Numbered from the stretch's first letter, positions 25,757-34,574 are shown. The stretch is DNA of 37,233 bases from an uncultured Saprospiraceae bacterium (GCA_938015415.1 CALLPK010000050.1:1-37233); one strand, 5' to 3'. Made by a program: numbers and translations. The notes: generated by a model not told the origin, from the sequence alone.

Positions 25757-27490
25757 ATGAGTTATTTGGACTGGTCGGTGCTCATCGCCACGTTATCTTT
25801 TATTGTGTTTTATGGTTTTTGGAAAACCCGCAATGTTAATAGTACCGAAAGTTATATTCTCGGAGATCGTGCATTAAAATGGCACACCATCGGGCTATCT
25901 ATTATGGCGACGCAAGCGAGTGCCATTACCTTTCTCTCCACCCCCGGTCAGGGATTTGACGATGGGATGCGTTTTGCGCAGTTTTATTTTGGACTACCGC
26001 TGGCCATGATCATTCTCTGTATGTTCGTCTTACCGATTTTTTATCGACTCAAAGTGTACACTGCCTACGAATATCTGGAACAACGCTTTGATTTAAAGAC
26101 GCGGCAGTTCACCGCTCTTTTATTTTTATTAGGAAGAGGACTTGCCGCAGGAATTACCATTTACGCACCGGCTATTATCATGTCGGTCATTTTGGGTTGG
26201 AGCCTCTCTTTGACGATTTTGATCCTGGGAGTCATCGTGATTGCCTATACTGTTTTTGGTGGAACGACCGCAGTAAGTCAGACGCAGAAGCAACAGATGA
26301 TTATCATTCTTGGGGGGCTATTTGTAGCCTTTTTGGTGATTATCAATAAATTGCCTCCAGAAGTTTCTTTTGGAGATGCGGTATCCGTAGCGGGAAAAAT
26401 GGGGAAACTTAATGTGGTGGATTTTAAATTTGATTTAGATAATAAATACAATATGTGGTCGGCGCTCTTCGGTGGGACCTTTTTATTTCTTTCCTATTTT
26501 GGAACAGATCAAAGTCAGGTACAGCGCTATCTTTCTGGTAAGACCCTGACGGAAAGTCGCTTGGGACTAATCTTTAATGGTATTTTTAAAGTACCGATGC
26601 AATTCTTTGTTTTGTTTGTGGGAATTATGGTTTTTATGTTCTTTCAGTTTACCAAACCACCCGTACATTTCAATCCAGCCAACGTAGAAATTTTAAATAG
26701 TAAACCAGAGTATCGCGATAGTCTCGCGCTGGTTCAGCAGAATTTTGATGAGGTTTTTGAATTAAAAAAAGATAAAATTTCCACCATGATCACTGCAATT
26801 GATGGAGAAGATGAGGCTCAGATTGAGGCGGTTAAAAAAGAACTAAAGGTGCTGGACCGTCGCGATCGAATCATTCGGAAAGACGTCGAAGGATTATTAA
26901 AAAGTTACGAGGTAAATTATCCCGGATTGACTTCCATCGAAACCAGAGATACGGATTATGTTTTCATTTCTTTTGTCACTACGTACCTGCCTAGTGGATT
27001 AGTGGGACTTTTGTTAGCCGTTATTTTCGCGGCGGCAATGTCTTCGGTTGCTTCGGAGCTAAACGCATTGGCAAGTTGTACCACCGTAGATTTTTACCGA
27101 CGGTACTTTGGGGATAAATTTGACGATCAGCATTATCTACGTGCCGCTAAAATTTTTACGTTGATGTGGGGAATGGCCGCATTAGCCTTTGCGGCGGGTG
27201 CCTCTCTTTTTGAAAATTTAATCGAGTTTGTCAATATTGTAGGATCCTTATTTTACGGAACCATTTTAGGTGTTTTTACCGTTGGTTTTTTTATCAAAAG
27301 TGTAAAAGGAAATGCGATTTTTTGGGCGGCGGTTATTGGTGAACTATGTGTTGTGTTCATATTTTTTTTAGATTATCACGGGTTTATAAGTATCGCTTAT
27401 CTATGGCTTAATTTGATAGGTTGTCTGATTGTTATTTTTGTAAGCTTACTATTACAAGGGTTTAATCAAAAGGATGTGCTGGTTAGGTAG
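25757..27490 (+). CDS. Sodium:solute symporter (SSS family)
   Basis: A 577-residue inner-membrane transporter of the SSS (SLC5) family, which couples Na+ influx to uptake of sugars, amino acids, vitamins or other solutes. Seen: TM1 MATQASAITFLSTPGQG (about 49-65), which includes the Na+/substrate region, the family block YTVFGGTTAVSQTQKQQ (about 173-189), TDQSQVQRYLS (about 256-266) and AAAMSSVASELNAL in a late helix. A charged soluble stretch of about 100 residues (about 299-398, Glu/Lys/Asp-rich, predicted helical/coiled coil) interrupts the helices. The substrate cannot be assigned from sequence alone. The gene starts 18 bp after the 39-residue microprotein. Confidence 0.93.
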   Translation: MSYLDWSVLIATLSFIVFYGFWKTRNVNSTESYILGDRALKWHTIGLSIMATQASAITFLSTPGQGFDDGMRFAQFYFGLPLAMIILCMFVLPIFYRLKVYTAYEYLEQRFDLKTRQFTALLFLLGRGLAAGITIYAPAIIMSVILGWSLSLTILILGVIVIAYTVFGGTTAVSQTQKQQMIIILGGLFVAFLVIINKLPPEVSFGDAVSVAGKMGKLNVVDFKFDLDNKYNMWSALFGGTFLFLSYFGTDQSQVQRYLSGKTLTESRLGLIFNGIFKVPMQFFVLFVGIMVFMFFQFTKPPVHFNPANVEILNSKPEYRDSLALVQQNFDEVFELKKDKISTMITAIDGEDEAQIEAVKKELKVLDRRDRIIRKDVEGLLKSYEVNYPGLTSIETRDTDYVFISFVTTYLPSGLVGLLLAVIFAAAMSSVASELNALASCTTVDFYRRYFGDKFDDQHYLRAAKIFTLMWGMAALAFAAGASLFENLIEFVNIVGSLFYGTILGVFTVGFFIKSVKGNAIFWAAVIGELCVVFIFFLDYHGFISIAYLWLNLIGCLIVIFVSLLLQGFNQKDVLVR

Positions 27491-27606
27491 TTGCTAAAAG
27501 TGGATTTTATTTTTTATTGTGAATCTTGGAGAAGAATAATAAATTATCAAAAAGAAACAATTTAGAAGTGAGTGTATAAACAAACGGGAATTTACAGTTT
27601 AAGGTA

Positions 27607-27639
27607 TATACGAAAGAAGGTCTCTGCGCCTCTGCGCGA
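27607..27639 (+). repeat. Dispersed CTCTGCG repeat, copy downstream of the symporter
   Basis: Matches 25509-25541 at 31 of 33 positions (TATACGAAAGAAGG, then TCTCTGCGCCTCTGCGCGA). It lies in the 340-bp gap after the symporter, which otherwise contains the tandem repeat at 27684-27757 and a terminator. Confidence 0.7.
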
Positions 27640-27683
27640 CAAAACATTTTTTAGCAATCTCATTATTCATCAAGAAGAACCAA

Positions 27684-27757
27684 GTCAGAAGAGTATTATT
27701 AATTTTTCACCAAAAAGAAAAACGTCAGAAGCGCCATTATTAATTCTTCATTAAAAA
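27684..27757 (+). repeat. Imperfect 40-bp direct repeat
   Basis: Two units (27684-27716 and 27724-27757) share GTCAGAAG, ATTATTAATT, TTCA and a closing A-run, with period 40. No coding content; likely decayed duplication in the intergenic gap. Confidence 0.55.
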
Positions 27758-27771
27758 ATTATTAATTAATT

Positions 27772-27814
27772 AAAAAAATCCCAACCAGGCATCACACCTG
27801 ATTGGGATTTTTTT
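27772..27814. terminator. Bidirectional intrinsic terminator
   Basis: AATCCCAACCAGG (27777-27789) pairs with CCTGATTGGGATT (27797-27809) with one mismatch and a 7-nt loop. An A-run lies on the left and a T-run on the right, so it can terminate both strands. It is 17 bp past the DUF2911 stop on the minus strand and about 290 bp after the symporter. Confidence 0.88.
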
Positions 27815-27830
27815 CAACAATAACAAAAAA

Positions 27831-28709
27831 TTACTTGCTACCATTCATCATAGCCTTACCACTCCATTCGGCGATAGACTTTTCGTTCATTCTTACGTAA
27901 TCCATATTACCTGCGGTCTTGGCCATTTCGATAGACTTATTAGCCGTAGCAATAGCAGATTTCTTATCACCCATCTTTGCCTCGATTAAAGACTGAAGAC
28001 GTAACTGCCAGAATTTAGGTTCTTTCTTGTTTGCCATTTTAATCCATTCCAAAGCCTTCGTCATATCTTTATCATTATCATAAAAATAACGGGCAGCAGT
28101 GTAATAATCACCGCGGGAAGTACCCGCCATTGCTACATCAATATCTTTCATAACGGATTTGTCAACATCGGATTTAACTGTAAAACCAGCCATTGTCTTG
28201 TCCCACATCATCACAACCTGAGCACTATTGATGGTGTAATTCATCGGCATAATAGTAAAAGTTTCTACTGCGTTGGCGCTAGTTTTGGCAGGAACGCTAA
28301 AACGTGCTGCTTCTTCCGCGGCCACCCATTCGCGGGGAACGCCCCAGTGCGTAGTATTTTTGTAAAGAATGATCTCCCAGGAAGATTTTCCAGGGACCGT
28401 ATAAATCGCGTATTTACCAGCCTTTATTTCTTTTCCTTCGATCATTACGTCAGACGAAAAAGAAATTTTGGTAGAAGCATTCGCACCCGTTCTCCAGGTT
28501 TCGCCGAAAGGCACTAGACCGTCCGCTGCAAAGATCGTACGCTCCTTCATACTAGGACGAGAGTATTCAATCATGACATCCGTCAACCCAATCGTCGTTT
28601 CCATTTTTATGGTAGGACTTGGCTGTGGCGTTTTGATTTGTGCATTAAGCGAAAAGCTGCTTGCAAGTAGACAAAGAGATAAAAAAGTGTAAATTATTCC
28701 TTTTTTCAT
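27831..28709 (-). CDS. Exported DUF2911 protein
   Basis: A 292-residue exported protein of unknown function. The ATG at 28709 is chosen over a TTG at 28739 because a signal peptide follows (MKKGIIYTFLSLCLLASSF, then SLNAQ). The DUF2911 domain (about 25-175) shows the family block VMIEYSRPSMKERTIF, GLVPFGETWRTGANAST and GKYAIYTVPGKSSWEIILY with NTTHWGVP. The C-terminal part (about 205-285) looks helical and TPR-like (KALEWIKMANKKEPKFWQLR, then DKKSAIATANKSIEMA). Such proteins are abundant in Bacteroidota envelopes. It has its own promoter (28796-28827), a palindrome in the leader, and a strong terminator directly downstream, so it is probably monocistronic. Confidence 0.92.
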   Translation of the reverse strand: MKKGIIYTFLSLCLLASSFSLNAQIKTPQPSPTIKMETTIGLTDVMIEYSRPSMKERTIFAADGLVPFGETWRTGANASTKISFSSDVMIEGKEIKAGKYAIYTVPGKSSWEIILYKNTTHWGVPREWVAAEEAARFSVPAKTSANAVETFTIMPMNYTINSAQVVMMWDKTMAGFTVKSDVDKSVMKDIDVAMAGTSRGDYYTAARYFYDNDKDMTKALEWIKMANKKEPKFWQLRLQSLIEAKMGDKKSAIATANKSIEMAKTAGNMDYVRMNEKSIAEWSGKAMMNGSK

Positions 28710-28759
28710 TTTGAGAAAATTTAAAATTTGGTTAAACAAAATATAAGCCGTTAGCTTTT

Positions 28760-28774
28760 AGTACACGGTGTACT
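28760..28774. promoter_or_regulatory. 15-bp palindrome in the DUF2911 leader
   Basis: AGTACACGGTGTACT is a perfect palindrome around a central G, placed between the predicted transcription start (about 28788) and the ATG at 28709. It could be an operator bound by a dimeric repressor or an RNA hairpin. Related words occur at 2848-2862 and 17326-17337. Confidence 0.4.
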
Positions 28775-28795
28775 CAAGCTTCGAATTTTAAAGTG

Positions 28796-28827
28796 CAAAG
28801 TTACGCTATTTAGAAATTGTAGTTCAA
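28796..28827 (-). promoter_or_regulatory. Promoter of the DUF2911 gene
   Basis: On the minus strand TTG (28825-28827) and TAACTTTG (28796-28803) are 21 bp apart, matching TTG-N19-21-TAnnTTTG. The expected start is near 28788, giving a leader of about 80 nt. The box overlaps the last codons of the upstream barrel gene. Confidence 0.65.
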
Positions 28828-29406
28828 GCCAAAACGGAAACTTATTGGAACATTGAATTCATTATCATCCAAAAAATTATAAAGTGCCATGATCTCATAA
28901 CCCAAAAGTCCACCACCTGACGATTGATATCCAGCACCAAGGAAGAAGTTTTCTCGATTGTCCACCGTGGCCTGAAAGAGATCAGAAGCATCATTTAATC
29001 CTGAAACCCCCTGAATTTGATACTCCACATGTGCAAAAATAGCTTCTGAAAATTTACCCCGCGCAAAAGGACCAATCCCCCAAAAAGCGTAGCGTGGATT
29101 GCTACCATCAATAAATATTTCGTAATAATCAAAAGATACCCGTGGACCGACTGATATAATGTCATTAATTTTATAGCCAACCATTGGAGAAATACCCAAA
29201 ATCATAGTATTAGCACCTCCACCGTTACCAAAGTTCAAATTAAATCCTCCTCCGTACCATAGCCGGTGCGCAAATCCACCACTTTCGTCAAAGTATTCTT
29301 CGGTAGAATCTTTCTTCTTTCTAGTTCGTTGAGCATCTGCGGTCATTACTCCAATCACAAAGGTGAAAAGTAGTAAAAGCGTGAAAATTCTAGTGATCTT
29401 TTTCAT
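28810..29406 (-). CDS. Small outer-membrane beta-barrel protein
   Basis: A 198-residue protein with a clear signal peptide (KKITRIFTLLLLFTFVIGVM, cleaved after ADA) and a basic linker (RTRKKKDS). The mature part has alternating strands with aromatic edges (GGGFNLNFGNGGG, MVGYKINDIISVGPRVSFDYYEIF, FFLGAGYQSSGGGLLGYEIMALYNF) and ends FRFGLNYNF, the terminal-Phe pattern of outer-membrane barrels. It is most likely an 8-stranded OmpX/OmpA-barrel-like porin or structural protein; ligand unknown. ATG start at 29406. The sequence CCGGTAAATGGACG 29-42 bp upstream resembles words found near 34456-34487. Confidence 0.85.
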   Translation of the reverse strand: MKKITRIFTLLLLFTFVIGVMTADAQRTRKKKDSTEEYFDESGGFAHRLWYGGGFNLNFGNGGGANTMILGISPMVGYKINDIISVGPRVSFDYYEIFIDGSNPRYAFWGIGPFARGKFSEAIFAHVEYQIQGVSGLNDASDLFQATVDNRENFFLGAGYQSSGGGLLGYEIMALYNFLDDNEFNVPISFRFGLNYNF

Positions 29407-29659
29407 ATTTAAACGCGTTTTAGTTAGAGCGACCGGTAAATGGACGCTTAGGTTAAGTATCTTAATTTAGGTTACCGTACATTTAGTGGCGAAATTAGGA
29501 AATTTTGCCCAGCTATTGCGTATTCTATCCTACATGTTGGTAATTACGATAGCTGCTTAATCAGGCTTTCTGGAAGCACTCTTTACGCATAACGCTCAAA
29601 TCCCTGAGATTGTTGACTCATAAAGGTCCTGAAATAGTCTTTTCTAACTTAAGGAATTG

Positions 29660-32600
29660 TTAATTATCGATCCGGGTGAGATTGAAGGACGGAGGTAATT
29701 GCCCCTCGGGATTGACCAGTTTATTTTTTTCGAGATACTGAATCCAGGCGGCAGCCCGCTTGTTGCTCGAGAAATCGTAGAAAGTCTGAGACTCATTTAA
29801 TTTTTCGTGAAAATCTAACCGATCATTAAAGTGTAATTCTAACAGCTTAATAACTCCATAGGTATAATAGTCTCGTTTTCCTCCACTACTGCTCACAAAA
29901 GGTGCTGCGGCATCATAACAGAGAATATGGTAAATTTTCTGAAAGTCCAGCTCGTGGTTTTCATTTTTAGTTTCAAAATCAACCCCAAACGCACGGAGAT
30001 AATATCGATAAAAATCTATCTGAGAAAGATTTTGGTGTTGGTCGATTAGTTTTTTACGTTTCTCCTCACTATCCAAATCAAAGATGGGCAAACCAAAATC
30101 CTTTACGAGGAAAAAACGATTGGGTTCCTGGAGTTCCGGTGCCAGTTGTGGTAATAACTTTATAACCATTGGAATATCTTGATAACTGATCCGTGCTAGA
30201 ATAGATTCCTGAATTTTGACCATAGAAGCATGATCCGTATTCATCTGCACAGCGGCCAGCAACTGTTCGTCTAGCTCTTTTCCCAGACTTTCTAATTGGG
30301 CAATATTGAATTGAGTTACCTGTTCCTCAAATTCACTTAAATACTCATTCTCGTTGAAATAAGCGATCAGTATGTTTTTGATTTCTTCCGCTTTTCCCAA
30401 CGAGAGTTCTCCACTTCCTAAATAAGTTAAAAACCAACTGGAACGGAATAGGTTATTGTAAAAAGTTCCTTTATCAATCAGATCAAAATCCTTGGCTTTT
30501 TGTTCTAAAAAACGAAGCATCCGCCCCGGCTGATCTACGGTAAAAAGTTTAGGAATATTATCTAGTTCTTTATAAGAAAAAGCAAAAGAATCAAAATACA
30601 TCAAGTCGGTTGAGACCAACAATTTTGGATTTACTTGGAGCTTACGGATGTCTCGCACCGGTTTTACTTTTTGCAAGGCGCGCAAGCATTTATCCTGGTA
30701 GAGCGGGCCATAATGAACTGACGTAGTTATTTGATTAATATCTTCGATAGAAAGGGTTTCGCTTTCTGCCAGCGACGCTAGTTTTTTTTCAAAAAATACC
30801 TTTGCCCAGTCCTTGTATTCGTCGCCATTTTTCTCCCACATTTCTTTCCAGGGAATTACGTCAAACTTTTTTCTTCCTTCTACTTCCATGAAAGAATAGT
30901 TGTAAATATTTTCCATGATGGGGGCTAGATTGTCTGCGACGGTCAGGATAAGATTTCTTTTTTCAATCAATACTCGGTCATCGTCTAAAAGGCTGAATAA
31001 CTGCGGAACCATTCCGATTTCAGGATGTAAACGTACGTAATAAAATATGCGTTTGATTGCGGCTATATCTTCCGTCTTTCGAATAGCATTGACAATCTCT
31101 TTATATTCACCCGGAGTGGGGCCACTCATGATTTTTATATCTCTTTTGTGAATACTTGTTGGGTCTTTTAAAAATCCAGATAATGAAATATTATCGGAGG
31201 GTTCGTTGTGCTCATTGATCAATTGCATCAATTGATTTAAGATGCCTTCGTCTGCTTCGGTCTGTTGAATTTCTACTAACTTCTGCTGAAAGGAATCGTC
31301 CTCCAGGCTAAACTTGTTGAGATAATAATTGCAGGTTCCGATCGCACCAATATTTCCAAAAATATCTGCTTTTTTAAGGTACAATCTCAGTTGATGATTA
31401 TCTTTTTGAATGTCCTTTAGCGACCGGGAATAAAACCAATCCAGAATTCGACCGATAGAATAATTTATTTCTAATTTTCCTTCTTGCAAACAGGCCCAGT
31501 ATTCTACTTCAGTAATATCTTCCAAAGTGAGTTGACTGATTAATTCATTCTCAATATTAATTCTGGTTACGGGATCTCCTGTCTTTTGTAAAGCTGTTAA
31601 TTTACTGGCGATCTCTGAAGAGGGCTGATAAGCTATATTGTTTTTTCGGCAATAATCTGTTAGTCGGGATAACTGTTCCAGGTACTTAAACTGAAAAGAG
31701 GGAAGTGATCGGTTATAATTTCTGAACATTTGCCGGTACTTCTCCGATAGTGCAATTACCTCATTGGGTTCTCCTTCGGTTAGCTTAATAAAAGAAGCAA
31801 TGGCTACCGAATCATTTCGGGAATTTAATCGGCGAAACAGCCGCTCATAATTTTGAGTAGTCTCAATGGCTTCGTTTTTATTAACAAAATGCTCCCTGTT
31901 TTCATCCCATTCGTAATCGTCGTAATGTGCCGCCCAATACATCATATAATTGGTGCGTATTACCTGATCTCTGCTGGCATAAGCACGGGTGGAAAATTCT
32001 CCAGCTTTATTATTCACCTGAATTTCAACTTGCGTAAGTTGGTTAATTTTTTCGACGAGGCTTTTCGCAAGCTTTCTGTTGTGTTTGCCTGATTTTTTTC
32101 TGATTTTAAACAAGTGCCCTGCCAGGTAATACATCGCCCTGGGATGTTGTTGTTCACAAAGGTCTCGAATAGAATTATACTCAATCCACGGATATTTTTC
32201 TGATAGAGATAAAATACGGCCATAATAGTCGATCTGATCTATAAAAAAAGTAGGTCGGGTATTAAATAATTTACGGTATCCATAGGCACGAAGCTCTTCA
32301 ATAGTTGTCAGAGAATCAATCAAATGACTATACTTTTTTACGAGCATTTTATTGGTACTTGCCTCGAAGTGAACATTGGTTAGATTGGCCAGTCGTTGTT
32401 GAGAAAACTCCAGACTAAATTGGTCTTTACCAACCAACTTTAATAAGGTCTTTAAAACTTTGATATCCACATATTCTTCCAGCGTCAAAGCGATAGATTG
32501 ATAAATGCTGGGTTTATCCGAAAACTTGGCTTTCTTTAATTGACTATCTAATAGCAGGCTATTCAGAAAAGCGTAGCCTTCTGGTCGCTTAAGGGTACTG

Positions 32601-33085
32601 ATTTTATCAATACCGTCTAGCATTATCGAATCATTTGCTGATTTTAAGGCTTTTTCTATCAGATGGATATGCTGATTGAGTAGTACCGACTCGTCGGAAA
32701 CTTGCTCGCGCTCAGGAACACTAATTTTATAAGGAATTTCTCGTTTGGATGGATCGGTCAGAAAAAATACCTCTAGTAAATCCGAATAAACCAGAGAATC
32801 GGCTACTTCGTAATAAAATCCAAGAAACTCATTGCGGTTAAGTGGATTGTCAACCACAAATTCTTCCGGACTAAAGAGGGTGTACTGGTCAATCAGTCGG
32901 CGGGCTTTATTTTTAACCTCTGGATGATCCAACAAACTACCCAGATCTCGCAGGGCACGACTATTACCTTCTAAAAGGCTGTTTTCCAGCGTTTTAAGTA
33001 ATTTCCGGTAGTCTGTATCCGGCGGAACCGTACCATAGGCAACGGAAGTCCAAAAAATTAGCAAGATGGGGATAATGCTTTTCAC
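29660..33085 (-). CDS. Large exported alpha-helical protein, unknown family
   Basis: A 1141-residue predicted exported protein. The GTG at 33085 is the only plausible start: a signal peptide (MKSIIPILLIFWTSVAYG) follows directly. The rest is almost entirely amphipathic helix with repeated Leu/Ile/Tyr spacing (KLLKTLENSLLEGN, ALRDLGSLLD, DGIDKISTLKRPEGYAFLN), as in HEAT/ARM or TPR-like scaffolds, with no catalytic motif and no C-terminal sorting domain. I recognise no family. It lies downstream of and in the same direction as the lipoprotein gene at 33229-34296 (143-bp gap), so the two may work together as an envelope complex; that is inference. A GTG start and weak -7-like word (TGTATTTG near 33112) suggest modest expression. 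Confidence 0.78.
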   Translation of the reverse strand: MKSIIPILLIFWTSVAYGTVPPDTDYRKLLKTLENSLLEGNSRALRDLGSLLDHPEVKNKARRLIDQYTLFSPEEFVVDNPLNRNEFLGFYYEVADSLVYSDLLEVFFLTDPSKREIPYKISVPEREQVSDESVLLNQHIHLIEKALKSANDSIMLDGIDKISTLKRPEGYAFLNSLLLDSQLKKAKFSDKPSIYQSIALTLEEYVDIKVLKTLLKLVGKDQFSLEFSQQRLANLTNVHFEASTNKMLVKKYSHLIDSLTTIEELRAYGYRKLFNTRPTFFIDQIDYYGRILSLSEKYPWIEYNSIRDLCEQQHPRAMYYLAGHLFKIRKKSGKHNRKLAKSLVEKINQLTQVEIQVNNKAGEFSTRAYASRDQVIRTNYMMYWAAHYDDYEWDENREHFVNKNEAIETTQNYERLFRRLNSRNDSVAIASFIKLTEGEPNEVIALSEKYRQMFRNYNRSLPSFQFKYLEQLSRLTDYCRKNNIAYQPSSEIASKLTALQKTGDPVTRINIENELISQLTLEDITEVEYWACLQEGKLEINYSIGRILDWFYSRSLKDIQKDNHQLRLYLKKADIFGNIGAIGTCNYYLNKFSLEDDSFQQKLVEIQQTEADEGILNQLMQLINEHNEPSDNISLSGFLKDPTSIHKRDIKIMSGPTPGEYKEIVNAIRKTEDIAAIKRIFYYVRLHPEIGMVPQLFSLLDDDRVLIEKRNLILTVADNLAPIMENIYNYSFMEVEGRKKFDVIPWKEMWEKNGDEYKDWAKVFFEKKLASLAESETLSIEDINQITTSVHYGPLYQDKCLRALQKVKPVRDIRKLQVNPKLLVSTDLMYFDSFAFSYKELDNIPKLFTVDQPGRMLRFLEQKAKDFDLIDKGTFYNNLFRSSWFLTYLGSGELSLGKAEEIKNILIAYFNENEYLSEFEEQVTQFNIAQLESLGKELDEQLLAAVQMNTDHASMVKIQESILARISYQDIPMVIKLLPQLAPELQEPNRFFLVKDFGLPIFDLDSEEKRKKLIDQHQNLSQIDFYRYYLRAFGVDFETKNENHELDFQKIYHILCYDAAAPFVSSSGGKRDYYTYGVIKLLELHFNDRLDFHEKLNESQTFYDFSSNKRAAAWIQYLEKNKLVNPEGQLPPSFNLTRIDN

Positions 33086-33228
33086 ACTGATAACAGTTCT
33101 TTTTAGCTTAAACCAAATACAAGAACTGCTCCGAATTACCGGAAATCAAGCTTTCATTATAAAAATAAATATGTTTATTGAAATAGCTACCCTGGTTGAT
33201 CTTTTTTCCTGGTATACTGCATAGTGGT

Positions 33229-34296
33229 TTATTCTTCCACTAACTTAATGTCATCTACATACCAAATTTCCCCCTGTACATTGATATAATATCTGCCACC
33301 CATATAAATCATATTCCAAAATGCGTCACCATCACTTTTATCCTGAATCGCTTCGTTATAGACAATATCCCGCAGATCCTCAAAGGTGTCGTCCAGAAGC
33401 TCAAATTCAAAGCCCCGGTTTTCATGACTAAAATACTGATCGTCGGCCTTGAAAACGTACTTAGCGGGAGAGGCAGTGCCTACGCGTTCGAAAATCATCC
33501 CGTTATTTTCTGATTTATAGAAATCAAACCCCTGAAAGGAAGTCATATAGATGGTTCCTTCTTTTTCAAAGGTATCCAACGTCCAGCCACTAAGTACTTG
33601 TTGGTAATTTCCACTTGTCGTTACCCGGAATCCACCGTCTTTAGAGGTCACGTAATAGGCACCATCAATAAACGAGATACTACTCATCCGTTGGGCGTTA
33701 GATCGCATTTCAGGAATATCTACTACTTTTAAAACTTCTACGGAGACAAAATTTTCCTTGGTTCCGCTGAGGTTAATATCAACGATGACGATCCCAAAAT
33801 TACTACCTTCCGTTCGGTTTAATTCGACGGCAAATGCTAATTGAGAGGAGTCATCATTAAAAGCACCTACATTCTTTGCCGCAGTTCCTTCCAGACTAAT
33901 AGAGGTACCAGCAGGCACCTGAATATCATTGACGATTAGATCAAAAATCTGATTAGAGTTCCTTGTCAAATGAAGTTCGGCCACGTTCTTAGTATTTTTT
34001 TCTACAAAACGGGCAAAAACCCAGTCTCCCAAAGCGGGTCTGCCAAAATAATCTGCGGCCAGACCAATGGGACGTTCTTCGATTACTTCATTATCTGAAT
34101 TAATTCTAAAAAACTCCTGGTCAGTGATCGCCAGTACTTCCACCGGCGCTGCGTGCATCGTTCTGATGGGGCCTAGAGCCGTAAAATCAACCTTATCCCA
34201 GGGATTATTAGCGAGCGAGTCTCTTCCTATGTTCTTATAACAAGAACTGGTAGTAAACAAACAAAGAACACTTATGATAAATATAATGCGATTCAT
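33229..34296 (-). CDS. Lipoprotein of unknown function
   Basis: A 355-residue predicted lipoprotein: MNRIIFIISVLCLFTTSSC gives a signal peptide with lipobox-like TSSC and lipidated Cys19. The mature part is beta-rich, with repeating strands that resemble WD/YVTN-like or sialidase-type propeller blades (FDFYKSENNGMIFERVG, YYVTSKDGGFRVTTSGNY, DGDAFWNMIYMGGRYYINVQ). SKDGG and SENNG turns recall Asp-box-like loops, but no full Asp-box is seen. No enzyme motif. ATG start at 34296. Its promoter region (34437-34487) has a -7-like TAATTTTG and direct repeats. Followed by the 1141-residue exported protein. Confidence 0.82.
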   Translation of the reverse strand: MNRIIFIISVLCLFTTSSCYKNIGRDSLANNPWDKVDFTALGPIRTMHAAPVEVLAITDQEFFRINSDNEVIEERPIGLAADYFGRPALGDWVFARFVEKNTKNVAELHLTRNSNQIFDLIVNDIQVPAGTSISLEGTAAKNVGAFNDDSSQLAFAVELNRTEGSNFGIVIVDINLSGTKENFVSVEVLKVVDIPEMRSNAQRMSSISFIDGAYYVTSKDGGFRVTTSGNYQQVLSGWTLDTFEKEGTIYMTSFQGFDFYKSENNGMIFERVGTASPAKYVFKADDQYFSHENRGFEFELLDDTFEDLRDIVYNEAIQDKSDGDAFWNMIYMGGRYYINVQGEIWYVDDIKLVEE

Positions 34297-34436
34297 CTTT
34301 TTGAATTTAAAATACGCTTATGTGAAAATATATCGGTTAGAGATAAATTATAGATTTAAGACTTGTTTTTAAGGAGTCTAGTGGGGTGGGCCGGAAATGG
34401 ATTCGTTTCTGTGGTGTTTTATAGAAAAATCCAAGC

Positions 34437-34444
34437 CAAAATTA
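34437..34444 (-). promoter_or_regulatory. Putative -7 element of the lipoprotein gene (TAATTTTG)
   Basis: CAAAATTA on the plus strand is TAATTTTG on the minus strand. No TTG occurs 19-21 bp upstream; that place is taken by the repeat and AGTACT region at 34456-34487, which would suit an activator-dependent promoter. Inference. Confidence 0.35.
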
Positions 34445-34455
34445 CAATTTTTTAA

Positions 34456-34487
34456 GGTAAATGTCTAGTACTATCCCCCGGTAAATG
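34456..34487. promoter_or_regulatory. GGTAAATG direct repeats around a TAGTACTATCCCCC core
   Basis: Two identical GGTAAATG words at 34456-34463 and 34480-34487 bracket TAGTACTATCCCCC. This lies between the divergent lipoprotein and metalloprotease genes. GTACTATCCC also occurs, read toward the gene, upstream of the CARDB gene (minus strand near 2841-2855). Possible binding site for a shared regulator. Confidence 0.35.
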
Positions 34488-34574
34488 ATTATTCCGAAAG
34501 GATTAAATTAGCCGATGAATGACATAATCAGATTTAACAGTTCGTAAGAATTTCATATTTTGTTGGTCTTGTGC

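Noticed and set aside
27572-27754. Plus-strand frame of 60 codons after the symporter
   Set aside because: It runs through two intergenic repeats (27607-27639 and 27684-27757), so the frame is incidental.
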